64,000 nucleotides of DNA from Pelecanus crispus. Lineage: Eukaryota > Chordata > Aves > Pelecaniformes > Pelecanidae. The DNA is taken from assembly GCF_030463565.1 (NCBI RefSeq), contig NC_134649.1:39829044-39893043 (forward strand), given 5' to 3'. Shown here one piece after another: positions 22,536-35,345 of the stretch; within the stretch, counting starts at the first letter, position 1; each line of letters begins with the position of its first letter. The notes below the pieces were generated by a model. The model was given only the letters and a program-made list of their open reading frames with translations. It did not search any database and was not told the DNA's origin. Position numbers and translations under genes: made by a program.

Positions 22536-25500
22536 TTCCTTGACTGCAGAGCTTGTTTGTTGTCACTTCTTTTTCTTTAGCTGTTCTATGTGTTTTACAC
22601 CAGATTTTTTCTCTTAACTGCATGTTTTCTTTTCCTTTTCTGAGATATCTCACTTGAGCTCCAGAATATAGGCTGTTAAGAGGTAGTCCATGACCAGGCT
22701 AGCTGTGTTTCATGCATGTCCTTTTCTGCTGTGGCCTAGGAGAGGACAAGGAATAGATGTGAGGGCAGTAGGAATTTCGGCAGCTAAAGGCCTCCTTGAG
22801 CACCTCTGCTCCGGCAGGCATCTCGATTTGCAAGTCCCTGTTGCCAGAGCTACGTGGTACTTACGGGGTCCCTCAGCTGGTATGTGACCAGCTGGAAAAA
22901 GGATGGACCACTGTAGCCTAGAGCATCAGCTGTTTCACCACCCAGGGCTGAATGCCAGGAGGAGAAACAGAATCCTATATGTGTGTAGCCTTTATGTGTG
23001 AATGCTGTTGGTAACAGACCGAAATTCCCCGTCTGTCTGTGCATATTCTTTGGTACGTGTTTCTCCTGTCTTCCCTTTTTGTATTTACTGGTCATATGCT
23101 CTGTAATTTTGCTTTCAGAGTCTGCCTTAGAGGAGACCTATGCCATTTTTGCCTGGAGCTGAATAACTCTAAGATGCACCCCCGCTGGCTGCTTGCTTGA
23201 AGGTAGGGATGTGTCAACAAACCCTACTTCCCAGGAGCTTTTTGGCAGAGTGCACTCGACTTCCTGCTGTATTCTTCATGAGAAGCTACTTTTGGTCACA
23301 CACAGGCCATGTAGGAGGGACCTGAGGCAACAAAAATTGCCAGGACCTACTGCATTCTTCAAAGCTTAGGGACAGCAAACACCCTAATGCCTTACCATCA
23401 TATTGGGTGGCAAAACCCAGAGCGGTTGCCTGTAGTGGTGATGTGCTTCGAGCCCATACTGTTTAATTTATCTTTATGCACCCAAATCCATGATATCTGA
23501 CAGTCCTGATAGTCTCATTTGCTGGTTCACTGACAAATTATAAGAATACAAAGAAACTATGTGAAGGGACATACGATTTTCCTGATCAGCTCTAATCTTG
23601 GTTGTTTTCCTTGGTTTTAAACATTGAATTTTACAAGTTATATGTTAAATGCTCTGCTTCGGTTCTTTGTATCCAGACAGAAAGAAGCAGTTTGTAAAAA
23701 ATGTGCTTTGTGAGTAATGTAGAATTTTTCTCCTCTGGGGAATCCATGAGTGAGGATTTTTGCTATATATTTATGAGACCCCTTGCAGATCTTTAGACTA
23801 GGCTCTCAGATGTTCATCCTCTTGGACTTTTTATTGCTAACAGTTATTCTACTTTTCATGGTGAGCTCTCAGAACAGTGTAGAGGGCTGAGTTTGAACTC
23901 CAGGCAAATCTTACATCACCGTTGGTTTGCAACTGGGCTCCACACAGGACTCAGCAAGATTTCGTTCAGCATTTTCTACAGTGTTGGTTGCAATTCGCTG
24001 GGGGTGCAGTGAAAATTACTTTTGGCTTTAATTTTCTGTATTAGTTTAGTCTGTGATTTGCTTGCTCCAGAGGCTAGATACTGTCTTTGATACTACATCA
24101 TTCTGTAAAGCAACACTGAGTGCAAGAGTGAGTGACAGAACATCTCTCATGTGCTACTCCTGATTCATCACACGTACTTCTGTGAGGTGATGAAATACCT
24201 CAGTCACGTCAAAACTGTGCTCATTTCTAGATAGCAGCTAATATCTAAATACTAGATATTACATGACAAGTTTGAAGGCCAGAAGGTAATGTTCAGGGGT
24301 GATGTCTGTGCTCAAAAAGTAATCTTCCGGAAGCCACTGTAACTTTATGTGTGAGCGAGGAGTATTTGCATGACTGTAAGCTCAGGAGTAGGCTGTTATT
24401 CAAGTGCAAGGATGAATGAGAAGGATTAAAAAAATCTTTTAAAAAGTCTGTGCAACCCAAGTGTACTGTTTATCATCTTATTGTACCAAAACAAAATTTG
24501 TGATGTACTTCGACTTGGGATTTTCCAGAGTCATCGACGTAGTGCTGGTTTTCATCATTTCTTGTCTTGCTGTTTCCTGACTTCCCTTCCCAGGCTTTGG
24601 GATTTTTATCCTAATTTTCCTCTTTTGCTTTTAATGAAATAACAAAATTAGCTTTTTGACCTCAGAGCCTTCTCCCAACGTAGGGGATTCCTTAGAAATG
24701 TTATAGCTGAAGTATTTATAATAATAAGGCTTTGTTGCTGGAACCTCTGAATGCCAAGAATCTGAAAGAGGTAACTGAACCAGCAAGTTCTGGAAATATT
24801 TCCTAGATAGAAACTCAGGAGGAAGAAGAAGAGCAGGGGAACACCAGCAATGTAATTGTATAACTGAGCATGTCATTTTCAGCAAAAGATTTTCCTTGTC
24901 AAGTTTAGTATTTTTTTCTTTTGACAAATTGCTTGTGTAGAAATGGAAGGTTTTCAGTCTCTGCGCTGTTCCAAATTTTAAGCTTTTTGTTTTCTTCATG
25001 TGGTTATTTTTTTGACATCACTTAGTGGCGATGAGTCCGTGTTCACATGGCATGATTGGTCAGCTCAGTCATGCTTAATGACTTAAGCCTTATAAACTAC
25101 ATTTGACTCAGAAAGGTATCATTTGGTTGTTGGAAGGAGAGTGCCGCATTACTCAAAGTCAGTGAAAGTTACATCTAATCAAAAAGTTTTGTCATGGTAG
25201 GATTCAACAAGACTCAAACAGTTCCTTGTACTTGTGCTCGTTTGCTTTCCAGGGCTGAATCTTGCATTAAGTGTATTTTTTTTGAGAATGACAGCCATAA
25301 GTAAATTTTTAGTCACATGGCTATTGTCAAAAGCAACTGAAATTGAATGCAAGGGAAGATCCATCTGATAATGATCCAATATATTCACAAATATTTTCTC
25401 ATTATTTCTTTACCACTTGTCAGCTATCCCTTCTTTTCATCTATTCCCTTTTATTTCTTCTTGGTTTTGTGTTTTGATGATGCCTGTTTTGTTCCCAGGA

Positions 25501-28500
25501 CTAATCCCTGAATTTATAGTAGATGGTTTTGAATATTCATGAATCTATGTATACAAATGTAGATACATAAATGGTTGCTTTTTTATCTGGGTTGATTTAT
25601 TTTACTAAACAAGAGAGCAAACCTGGATACTGAAGTTGCAGGCATGTTTGTGATCAGTCAATCTGTGCAGTTGCACCAAGCGACCTTATATTTCATGCTG
25701 TGATGCACCACTTGAGGCTTGGCCTGAGTTCTTACGGGATGATGGTTGCCTAACATTACAATGGTGAGATGTTTCCCTTCTCCTAAGAGAATCTGGGGTA
25801 TATTCATTGATTGGTTTTGTTAAATAGTTCTGGTTTTCCCCAAGTTCTTTATCACTGGGTAGCTCTTTCATCAAAAACCTAGTGCCATCTCCCAAGGCAT
25901 TACCTCTGTAGTATCTGGCAGTTAGATTAAAAGCAGGTTACAGCGCAACTTGTTTTGTATGAACATTTGTAAGCCAGCTGCTGAGAGAAGTTTCCGTGAA
26001 CATACAAAACCTGTGAGTTACACGTTGTGTTTCATCAGGAGGTGTTTTAGTTAAAGAATTGCCAGAGATAATACAAAAAATAATCCTGGTTATAATGTAA
26101 TCCTGATACAAATGCATAACTTCTTTTTGGCAAATGAAGTGTTTGGCATCAGCAAGTATCTACATTTGCATTGTTTTTAAAATTCTGTGTGTGCTAGAAA
26201 GTAGGCTGAATTATTTCCTACATGGCCAGACTGTTCCTAAGAAAAGATGTATCACAGAGTAAAAATGCAGAAACATTCTGTTTCAAATGATGCTACATGA
26301 TCAATACAATTACGCTAGGGTTTTACTGGATGTCGAGAGCACATCTTTCATTGTCTTTACATAGGTTACACCTCAATTTTGTTTATGTTTTATTTCAGAG
26401 CTTTCTAATTTTCTATTGTATCAGCAGTTGCATGAGCTACCTTTCCTTGAGCTCCTGCTTTGACATATTCCTATCCTTCCATGTTCTTAAAAGATTTTTT
26501 TCTCTGTGCACAAGAAAAAGTGACAGAATTTACTGTTGGTTATCTCATTACACTCTGATGCTCTCTATCTTAGATCAAATCACTAAGTAAATATAAATAA
26601 CATTTATATGTCATACCTCTTTGTAACTGTATATGCTTGTTACTTTTACTTTCCTGGTGCTTGAGTGAGGAGAAATCACAAAACATGTAGAGAATGCTGG
26701 TGTATGTGAAAAAACTTGCATGGGCCTTGATTCCAGGAAGAACATAGACACGTGCTGATACACAGCTCCTTATCTGAAAAATACTTAAGAGAGTGTTTCT
26801 TAAATGAGAGTGCTTCTCTGAAACTGAGCATTTGGTTACTGGGTTGTTTGTATTTTTTTTAATATTTCAACACCCTGCTGATAGTGTTGTGAAATCCTTG
26901 CTGGGCCTTAGCCAATTAACTGAATAAACTTTTACTTGCTTAATGATTTTATAACTCTTCTATGTGAGATAAACTTGCCATTTGTTCATTTAACTTCTCT
27001 CCTGCATTTTATGTATGAATACTACCGAATCTCACAGAGACTACAAGTCTTTGAGACTTAAGTTCTTGCAAAGTTATCAAATACAGCAATCGGAACACGT
27101 TTGGACACTTAACAAAGTTCTCATAATGTTTTTCACTTATATTTTTAGTATTATTAAAGATAATTACTGTTGTATCATTAAATACATTGAGCTTTCTTAT
27201 ATTCTGTAATGTAATTTTCCACTTTCATATTTACATTTATTAGTACACATTCCGTTTAAAGTCATATTTCATTGCTCAATGTGTGACATACTTCAGAGAA
27301 CTGAGATCTTCCAAATCTGCATCCCATAAACTGTCTGCAAAATAGTCCTTCTTTCTAATGGCCAACCAGCCCCTAAAATTCAGCTGAAAGGTTAAGATCA
27401 GAAGCATGATAATGTCACTGAAGACATCAAATTACTGAGTAGGATTTCTTTAATTACAAAAGGATTGAATAGGAACAAAAAATATTCCCTACACACTGCA
27501 GACTTTCTTGCTCTGTGATTGTTGGTATTATATTTCATGTGTTCAAGTATTCGAGTAATGGATACAAAATTGGAAGCAGGAGAAAAGGTATAGAAATTAT
27601 ACCTGGAGGCAGTGAGAGAATGGGAGAATTCTCATTCAGTACCAGTGAAATAAATTTCTGTCCACAGGGCATAGGCATTGAGAGGAAAATAACTTCTATG
27701 AAACCAAGGGCTGTAACAGCCTAATTTTGTTCTCTGGACCCAGGTAAATTTCATCCTAACACAATAAATAAATACATAATATAAAGTGCGATGCTATTTC
27801 CTGATTCATGATCTTGTTCCACTCCAAATAAATATATATCATGCTGGAATTGTAATAATACAGGCTTAGTACATATAGACGGAATTGCATCCAGCTATGC
27901 AGCTATGAAGAAAATGTACCAAAAGGGAATGATTTAGGGGAGAATGAAATTCTCCTTTAGACTCAGTGATGATTCAGCTGTGTCTTCCCCTGGAAGATGG
28001 TCCTTCTCATGAATAGACATTTTTACGTTTTCTTTCTCGAGCCAAAAGAAAAAGAAGAAAAAAATCCTACTGGTACATAAACAAATTTCAGGTATTTAGC
28101 TATATATTATCATTATGCTATAAGCTGAAAAGCCACTTTAACAATTAGAAAGTTCAGCAAAATAATTTAATATAAAATCACTATATAATAATATGTAACA
28201 ATGTTAGCTATATATGTATTTGTAATAGTATAAAACTGTTTTCTCTTTTCTTTGCACTCTGTGTCACCTGAAAATGTTTCTTCAAGCTCAGGAACTCTTT
28301 GGAGCCCATATTTGTCAAATATTATAGGAATAGGAGAAGGAATAATAACGGCAATAAATGGTTTAATTATTACTACAATTATCATTGCTGTTCTTACTAT
28401 GAATATCATTTGCTGTAACACCTGCGATGTGGCTGGCAATTTTCAGACACTTCAGTGCTTTCCCTTTGTTCTACAGAGTTCATAATCCAAGGACAGAAGT

Positions 28501-29884
28501 TGGGGAAGAAAATATTAACAAGCAATTAATGAAAAATGTGTCCATAAACCAGCAAGGTCCCTTATAGCAATAGAAGCATGCTCTTAGGAAGGTTTATATA
28601 GAAGGGACTTAGCAGATGAGGCCTGGGTGGCTGGACAGGGCTTAGGGTTTGGACCATGGTGTGATGGCCTGGAGCACAGATGGAGCGTGGTGCCATGAAA
28701 CATGGGTCTCGGAGCAGGCAGCTGGAAGCCTCTCAAGGCAAGACTGTGGCAGCGAGTGCACAGAAGGAGCACCAGAGCTTTGAAGGCTAAAATTTGCTCC
28801 ATGAAGGATGGGAGGCTGGTTGAGGAGTTCAAAACCTCAATAGGGGGAGATCTTCATGAGCCTTTGTCAGCAGGGATATGCTCTGAGATGACAGCAGTGG
28901 GGCAACTGTGGTGTAAATCTATCTAGCTATATAGATTTCAGCACCACCCGGCGGAGAATTTGGCTAGCAGCTTACAAATCCCCAATGTTTCACACACTGG
29001 AGTACAAAACAACTGTTCTTTCAGACTATTGTGTAATTGTGAATCCTTAGCCTCTGCTTGAGGACAACTCAGCTACCTTGTCAAGGAACTGGAACAAAAC
29101 TGAGCATCTCAGGTGACTTAGTTATATGACATGGAAAACAAATTCCCTCTGCCAGCATATTGTGGGCAGTCCTTTGCACATCCCTAGGGAGCTGTTTGGT
29201 GCCATGGCCTGAGTTTCTCCCCATAGAAAGGCCAGATCTGTAAAATCGCTCCTTACCCAGCCTTAAATCCCATTCAAATTTCAGGAGGATTGTGCTGAAA
29301 GGACGATTTTCACCCTTGATGGCTGAATCACTGTAACATCTGTGTTGAGTTATGGTACAGCTCAAACACTGAGGGAAGAGGATGAAGATAAGAAGTAAGT
29401 GGCCAATACCTCTTTAAGAATCCACAAGAGCAAAGTAATAAAAAAGAAATACAATAACTCAGATAATAAAAACATTATCTTATAGATTTCTTACAAACTT
29501 TGCCTTGGGGAGGCCACCTGGCTTGTGTTTTACTGACACAGCTGTTCAGGCTTTTTTTTCCCTTTGCTACATAAAAAATAGAGGAATCTGAACAGCTGTT
29601 TGGGTTAATTTTTTTAATGTCTTCAGTAAGTAAAAATAAAGGCAAATGACATGAATAAGCAATGTGAAACTGCCTCCAAAGATGCTTTAAAAACTTTCCA
29701 CAATAATTCCTGGACCTCATCCACAGCAAATAAAGTTCTGTTGCCCATGGAAGAAGCTGAGCTAGAAGGGCAAGTGGGGCATTTCCACTCACTTGCTGAC
29801 CAGGTGTAGCCTTAGCTGTCCAGCATCTCTACTCTTCATGTAGGAAAGACTCACATCAGGGCAAATTGGCAAACTCATTTGTAT
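22536..29884. other. Long unannotated stretch, strongly AT-rich in the second half
   Basis: No gene, RNA or clear repeat was recognised over more than 7 kb. From about 25380 to 28250 the DNA is notably AT-rich. A 77-codon frame at 28252-28485 encodes a hydrophobic run rich in Ile, explained by ATT and ATA codons in AT-rich DNA rather than by a membrane protein. The fragment 29228-29330 vaguely resembles old sauropsid repeat sequence but cannot be placed. Confidence 0.5.
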
Positions 29885-29935
29885 TGGAATCAGTCCACGG
29901 TAATCCCATTGACTTCACTGAAGTCACTTAAAATT
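29885..29935. repeat. Fragment of diverged amniote interspersed repeat
   Basis: AATCAGTCCACGGTAATCCC (29887-29906) and the ATTGACTTCACTGAAGTCACTT that follows match an old sauropsid repeat phrase that includes 'cccattgacttcaatggagttac'. A 17-base A run follows at 29951-29967. Confidence 0.45.
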
Positions 29936-29950
29936 CCCATAACTGAAACT

Positions 29951-29967
29951 AAAAAAAAAAAAAAAAA
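29951..29967 (+). repeat. A17 homopolymer
   Basis: An uninterrupted run of 17 adenines. No retrogene or SINE body was recognised directly upstream, so it is treated as a simple repeat. Confidence 0.9.
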
Positions 29968-30295
29968 TCAACCCCAAACCTAGTTTTGCTTAAAACCATC
30001 CATAATCAGTTCCATTGCCTTCCAGGGAGCTAATCCTTAAAGAGGTAGTTGAAGGGAGAAAGTGAACAGAGCAGGTCAGCATGTCTGGATAGACATCATT
30101 TCCCAATGAAAAATATCATTTTTTGCAATTTTCAAAATCACGGTGTTTCAGGGGAGTGAAGGAGTCAGTGCTGATTAGTGCTGCCCCTCCCGACACACAG
30201 CACACTAATAACATCCCAGCAGATTGATAAAGAGTGTGGTTTAACTGGGTGATGGAATGAAACAAGTGGGAGTTGTTTTGCTTTTTGTTGCCCAG

Positions 30296-30456
30296 TGTTT
30301 CACACACCTCTAGCGGCAAACCCTCTTCGTTGCCAAGACAACCCCGAAGAAATACGAAATCCAGAACAATACCCTGTGTACAAGAAACCTCGTATTCTTT
30401 AGTGCACGCGTTCATTTTGAATGTCAAGAGAAACACTGCCCTCCACGTCAATCCAG
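30296..30456 (+). other. Candidate exon of unknown gene or lncRNA
   Basis: A pyrimidine-rich tract ending TTTTTGTTGCCCAG (30282-30295) forms a good acceptor, and CCAG|GTAAGT at 30453-30462 is a near-perfect donor, enclosing 161 bp. The frame starting at 30297 is open throughout (53 codons). The frame starting at 30298 is open for 34 codons to TAG at 30400-30402. The third frame is open if splicing uses a second AG at 30311-30312. The segment carries more CpG than its neighbours. I do not recognise any of the three peptides. A second donor-like GGTAAAGG lies 10 bp downstream. It could be a coding exon, an lncRNA exon or coincidence. Confidence 0.3.
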
Positions 30457-30471
30457 GTAAGTCCAGGTAAA

Positions 30472-33378
30472 GGTATAGGTGATGTCTGTAAGATTATGGT
30501 GGCTTGCATTTATAGATTGTCTTTTGTCCTGATGGCTGTCAAAGCTTGAGGGCCGGGACTGAGAGCCTGAGCAACGTTATTCCTGCAGTGCAGCATTACC
30601 TATAGCTGGCCAGACAGTACCAGGAGGATTCCTGAGGGCTGTCATGAAAATAAGTCGGGGCTGGGGTGCTGACTGTTCTCCCCAGCCTGTGCTGCATGTG
30701 AAGGTGTCTGCAGCAAGCAGGGAACGCCAGGCTGTGATGATCTGCCTTTGCAGTGATTTCTAAAGATTTCTCAGGCAGCTGAATGCAAGGTAGTGCAGCC
30801 ATAAAGGTCTCTTCACTCAGTAATTGGGATGGACTGAGTTGTGCTTGGTCTTTAGGTCAAAGGAAATATAAATGTGACTTAAGCCTCTTTACTTAAGGTC
30901 TTGGCTAAATGCAGGACAGTGGAAGGTCTGGAGCTTTGGGTTTGCTAATGCTTATTTATTTAACTCCAATGAATGTACATTGGACAAGGGTCCAGGAGAT
31001 CAGAATAAACATCTTCAGAGGCTCTTAGGACATCCTCTTGCAGAGACTAGCCTCAGGAACTTTTCTGTTTCTCAGAGAAAGGCTATGTGCAGTTTGCAAA
31101 TATAAACCTCACTTTTCCAAATTCTCTCCAGATCATCTTTAAGCTTCCCATTTTATTCCAAGTGGCAGATAACAAGTGTTAATTTTTCTCTGAAGAATGC
31201 TAGGAATACTGGTTTTACCACACTTGAAGCTGGCATTGACTTCCTCATTAGGAATGGCTGCACCTGTAGGAAGTCATTTAAGATCTCCACTCAGTTAAAG
31301 GTCTTCAATAAATAGGCGAGCAGCAGTTGGAGCAGGGGACACTGGATTCTGCATAGCAATGCATCCATTTTACTGTGCACCCAGTGTGAAGACAAATCCA
31401 TTTTAGGCTGCCTTGGATCATAGCAGCATCCCAAAAGTAAGCAGGAGAAATGCCATCATCTTTTGCACTCTTTCGTTCTTTGGCTCTCTGCTCCCTTGGT
31501 TCTGTCCTTTTGTATCATCTACCTGTCAGGATGTTCCCAGTAGGAAACTTGGCAGCATTACGAGTGTATCCTGATGAACTTGGCCTTTACATGGGCAGGG
31601 ATCCCTGGGGGACTGTAGCCTCCTCCCTTCTGCTCCACCCCTGTAACCACATCACGTTCCTCCTTTTGGAATTGTGTACTAGGATCCAACAACTCCAGGA
31701 CTTCTGGCTCCAAAAGACAAGTAGGAAGCAGTAGTAGCTGGTAGTTTGGTGTAACAGGAGTACCAAACCAGCAGAACAAACCAGCTGGTGCTAAGGACTC
31801 CAGCTCTATACTATTGACACTTGGGGGTTTTAACCTGAGACTAGCACTAGCTTAGTCTTATAGACTGAGCTCTGAAACTGTGCCGCAGCATGAACCAGAG
31901 CCCAGTAAGTCAGGGATTCACTTCTGAAGCACGCTCCTGATCCAGATTAAGACACAGATGTAGATTAGCATTTTAGGAGCAGAGGATCCAACTAGCCAGT
32001 GCTGAAAAGCGAGTGTTGCATATTTGACCATCCTGGTGAGGCACTCTGAAGCACAGCTGGTTCTGCTTTGATGGCTCCATCAGCATGTCCAGAGCTTCAA
32101 CCTTCCATTTATGTGACAGTCTCTCCCTGGCTGCGGGAGAAGGAGCCTTGTGAATGAGACGCGGGGCTGTACTTCAAACAGCGACCCTGGAAGCAACAGT
32201 TCTGCACTGTGCCTTGTTTGTCTCCCTGAAGAACAAACTCTACAGCACACTGAGAACCATCGCACCTCCATCCTATTAAAAGACACATCCCGTTAGAGTT
32301 TCAGGTGAGGCATCCCTGAGCTTAGGCCACTCTCTGCTCCTGTTTTAGCACCTTAGAAACAAATTGAAAACTTGCTTCTCAGGAACAACGGAGATATGTG
32401 AAAGAACTGCAATTTCTTAAACTGTTGAGTGGGAGTTGGAGCTATTATAGAACATCCCGTTCCAAAAGGAAACAAATGACAGTCTGATGCTGCCGGGTAG
32501 TAGTGACGTATGCGGCTGCAGCATGAGTCAGTCTATGTGAGATTCAGATACAGACCTAGAGGGAAAACATTTGTGGCAGCGGGACCAATCACATGCTCAT
32601 AGATGGAATTACCTCAGCTCATTTTTCATGCGTGTGTTAATATATTTGCTGCACTTCTTAAGCAAAAGGCAAATAGCAGCACAGAGGAAAAAGTCTCATG
32701 TAGGAGCTGTTCTATCTGTCTCTTCTTGCAGCCTCTTGCTTCCCACCCACACTCCTGCACAGACGGTGATAATGTATCACGAGCCTTTTGGTATAGCACC
32801 GTTTCGTTCAGTAAAATGGAATGTGCTGTTGTTATTGTTGTTATTATTTATTATTTGGAATCCCAAAGCATGTCCCATTCCAAAGGCATAGGTCCATGAA
32901 TGGGACAGTTAAGTGAATTATTAGGAAAATATTTTGTTTATCACTGAAGTGGTGTCTCGCTTTTAATAGTCTTCAGCTCAGTTGAATGCTTGCATTCATT
33001 TAAAAATGAAAACTGATGCCTAGGGATCCTTCTAAGGCCCTAAAGGAGTCTGTAGAGCTAATTCTCTGGTATGTGGGGGATGTGTAACGATGTATAAATT
33101 GTGAAATGAATTGGCTGTTTACTGGAAAGTTATGGTGATCTCGTGGATAATGTCAGTCTGAGATAAGAAACCCCAGCCATGGTTTGAGGACAAGGAAGCT
33201 TTAGTAGAAATACTACCTTGAGGTAGTCCCATCCCAGACTTTTTTCCCACCATTTTGCTCCAGCTCAGCTCTCTCCCATTTGTGCCCAAATAGCTCCTTG
33301 TGTGACTCTGCAGCAAGCTGCATTGGGAACTGATGGGGGTTAAAAACCATGAACAAAATGCCCTGTAAAATAGGAAGG
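30472..33378. other. Unannotated non-coding DNA
   Basis: No gene was recognised. Frames reach 106 codons. A TTG/TTA-rich simple patch lies at 32827-32858. Confidence 0.5.
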
Positions 33379-33427
33379 ATTTTGTTTTCTTCCTTTTTTT
33401 TTTTTGTTTTGTTTTTTTTTTGTTTTG
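33379..33427 (+). repeat. T-rich low-complexity tract
   Basis: Nearly pure T with scattered G and C over about 49 bases. It leads directly into TTTTGCAG (33423-33430) and TTTCAG (33435-33440), so it could also serve as a polypyrimidine tract for splicing on the plus strand. The downstream 33431-33531 segment is open in one frame but has only a weak donor (CTG|GTAGGG). Confidence 0.8.
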
Positions 33428-33656
33428 CAGTTTATTTCAGCTGCATCAGTTCCCTGCCCAGCACAGCCCCCAGGAACAACTGCATTGGCCCAGCTGAAAG
33501 GCCCAAGTGCGTGGCAGAAGAGAAATGCTGGTAGGGGCTGATGGTGGGAACTCTGTGACAGTGTTGCCACCAAAATCTGCAAATCAGTAAACCGTAGCTG
33601 ATAAAACATTGCCTCATTCAGCAGCAAAACAGAACAGCTGCTGTGCCTCCAGAAGG

Positions 33657-33682
33657 AGAAAAAAAAAGGGGGGGGGGGGGGG
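33657..33682 (+). repeat. Poly-A/poly-G junction (A run then G15)
   Basis: A short adenine run passes directly into 15 consecutive guanines (33668-33682). The G run can form a quadruplex, is prone to length change, and its exact length may be a sequencing artefact. Confidence 0.85.
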
Positions 33683-34048
33683 ATGTTGTTTGGCTACAGA
33701 GTGTGTTTTCATCAGGGTTGGAGGACAAACTGGGGGAAGGATTTGGGTGCAGGGTACTGAAGTCTCATGGACAAAAAAGGCCTCAGAAAGCAATAGCAGC
33801 CATCAGGTGTTTCCCATCTCTCGTGCTGGAATCTCATAAACGTATTTGACCTTTTCATGGAGGTTTAGTCAAATCTAAAGCAGAACTGCAGGTCAGAGTT
33901 GTAGTCTAATGCTCAAACAGGACCGAAATAGTCAGCTCAGATCAATGATTCAGAGCAAAAGCAGAAGTTTCCTTGCACTGGAATGGAGAAGTCTGGTTTG
34001 TGCCTCTCTATATGCAATTGCCTTATTGACATTTTAGAGCAATAGAAT

Positions 34049-34156
34049 CACAGAATCATAGAATCTCTTAGGTTGGAAAAGACCTTTAAGATCATCAAGT
34101 CCAACCATTAACCTAACACTACCAAGTCCACCACGAAACCAATTAAGGGTAGAGTA
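34049..34156 (-). mobile_element. Short CR1-tailed retroposon, copy 2
   Basis: This is about 94 percent identical over 108 bp to the copy at 5169-5276, in the same orientation. It carries the octamer tail (three units, 34042-34065, as read on +), the CR1 3' UTR phrase GGTTGGAAAAGACC, and the same non-CR1 head AATTAAGGGTAGAGTA (34141-34156). Beyond 34156 the two loci share nothing. The identical boundary in two independent insertions argues for a defined short element or a strong truncation hotspot. It is non-coding; the minus-strand frame crossing it is incidental. Confidence 0.8.
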
Positions 34157-34884
34157 ATATGTTAGACCGGGGGAGCTCCCCCAGCACCCTTCCCCAGTAG
34201 ACATGGAGAGGACTTTGCGGGTGTAGCTTAAACCAAGTCCGTAGGCAAGCAAACCACTCTGGGACAGCTCTAATCTCCAGCAACACTAGCAGAAGCAAAT
34301 GGGTAGAAAATGCTTCATTACACATTTTGCTTATAGCAAAGCCCTGGCAAACCAGGCTGGCTGCTCTTGCCACAGCAGAGAGAGGACTGGCTTGAAGCAC
34401 GTGGGGTGCCTATCTCCTCAAAACGGCAAGCCCAGAGCTGGAGCAGTCTCCCCGAGTCATCATTATCTGCTGCATCCTTCCGTCTCCCCTCCTCTGCCCT
34501 GGCATGGGCACCCTCCCCTCTTATCACTGAGGTGGCAACGTTTTATTTGCACAGCTGAGCACTCTTGAGCTGACTCTGCATCCATCAAGGTCATAAAGTC
34601 ATTCATCCCTTGCCCGAAATACCTGTAGTAGCCTCTGGTCAAAGCTACAGGACTGCACTGCTGCCAGTGTAGCTTGTGACACCAGAGGGATAACTTTCCT
34701 GTGGTACTACAAAGCAGCTTTCCTGGAAAAGGGAATGGTTTGCAGGTCTTGCAGAATGGTAAGTTTATGCCCATAAAGAGCTCTTATTTTAGTCTTAAAG
34801 CAGTCCTGAAAACCAGCCGCACCCTCTCTGTCCCGCTCTCAGATGAAGTGCCAACACCATCAAATAGAGAGGTGTTTGCAGCAT

Positions 34885-35345
34885 GTGCCGGGTGGCTGGC
34901 GCAGGTAGCAACAGCCGGCAAGGCTTTAGCGTGCGGCACCACTCTGGGGATGCCGGGAGAGGGGTTGCCTACTAGCTGGTGTGAAAAGCAGGGCTGCTGC
35001 GGCTGCTCCTCCTCCGGCTCACTGGATGGCATCCCCCACAACAGATGACTTGCTGTAGCTGTCGGCCTGTGCTGAGCCGTGCTCGCGGCTCCTCGCTCTC
35101 TGTGACGAACAGTCCCAGCCGTTATACTCCGCACAAAGCTCCAAACAAATGCCGAGGGGCAGCCGGCATGCTCGGCCTCGCCAAGGGGGGCTTACGCGGG
35201 GGAACAGAGGGCTCTTCATGGGCCGCAGGAAAACACGAGCTGCGTGGGAGGCGGCGCGGGAGGGCGTCGCTCCAGGAGGGAATGAGACAAAGGTGCTGGA
35301 ATGACCCTGGGAGCTTGGGGGGGGGCCACACCTCGGCCCCCAGCA
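34885..35345. promoter_or_regulatory. CpG island
   Basis: Over about 450 bp I count roughly 31 CpGs with GC content near 60 percent by eye, giving an observed/expected ratio around 0.7 and meeting the usual island criteria. A weaker CpG-rich shoulder extends to about 35910. CpG islands usually mark promoters in vertebrates, so a transcription start of a gene or lncRNA may lie here. I see no TATA box and cannot tell direction. Overlapping frames (35045-35461 plus, 138 codons; 34784-35134 minus, 116 codons) are expected in GC-rich DNA and resemble no known protein. An orphan island within an intron is the alternative. Confidence 0.6.

Noticed and set aside
28252..28485. Frame with a long Ile-rich hydrophobic stretch resembling a transmembrane segment
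   Set aside because: It lies in very AT-rich DNA where ATT and ATA codons yield such runs. There is no splice context, signal peptide or family resemblance, and the opposite strand is equally open.
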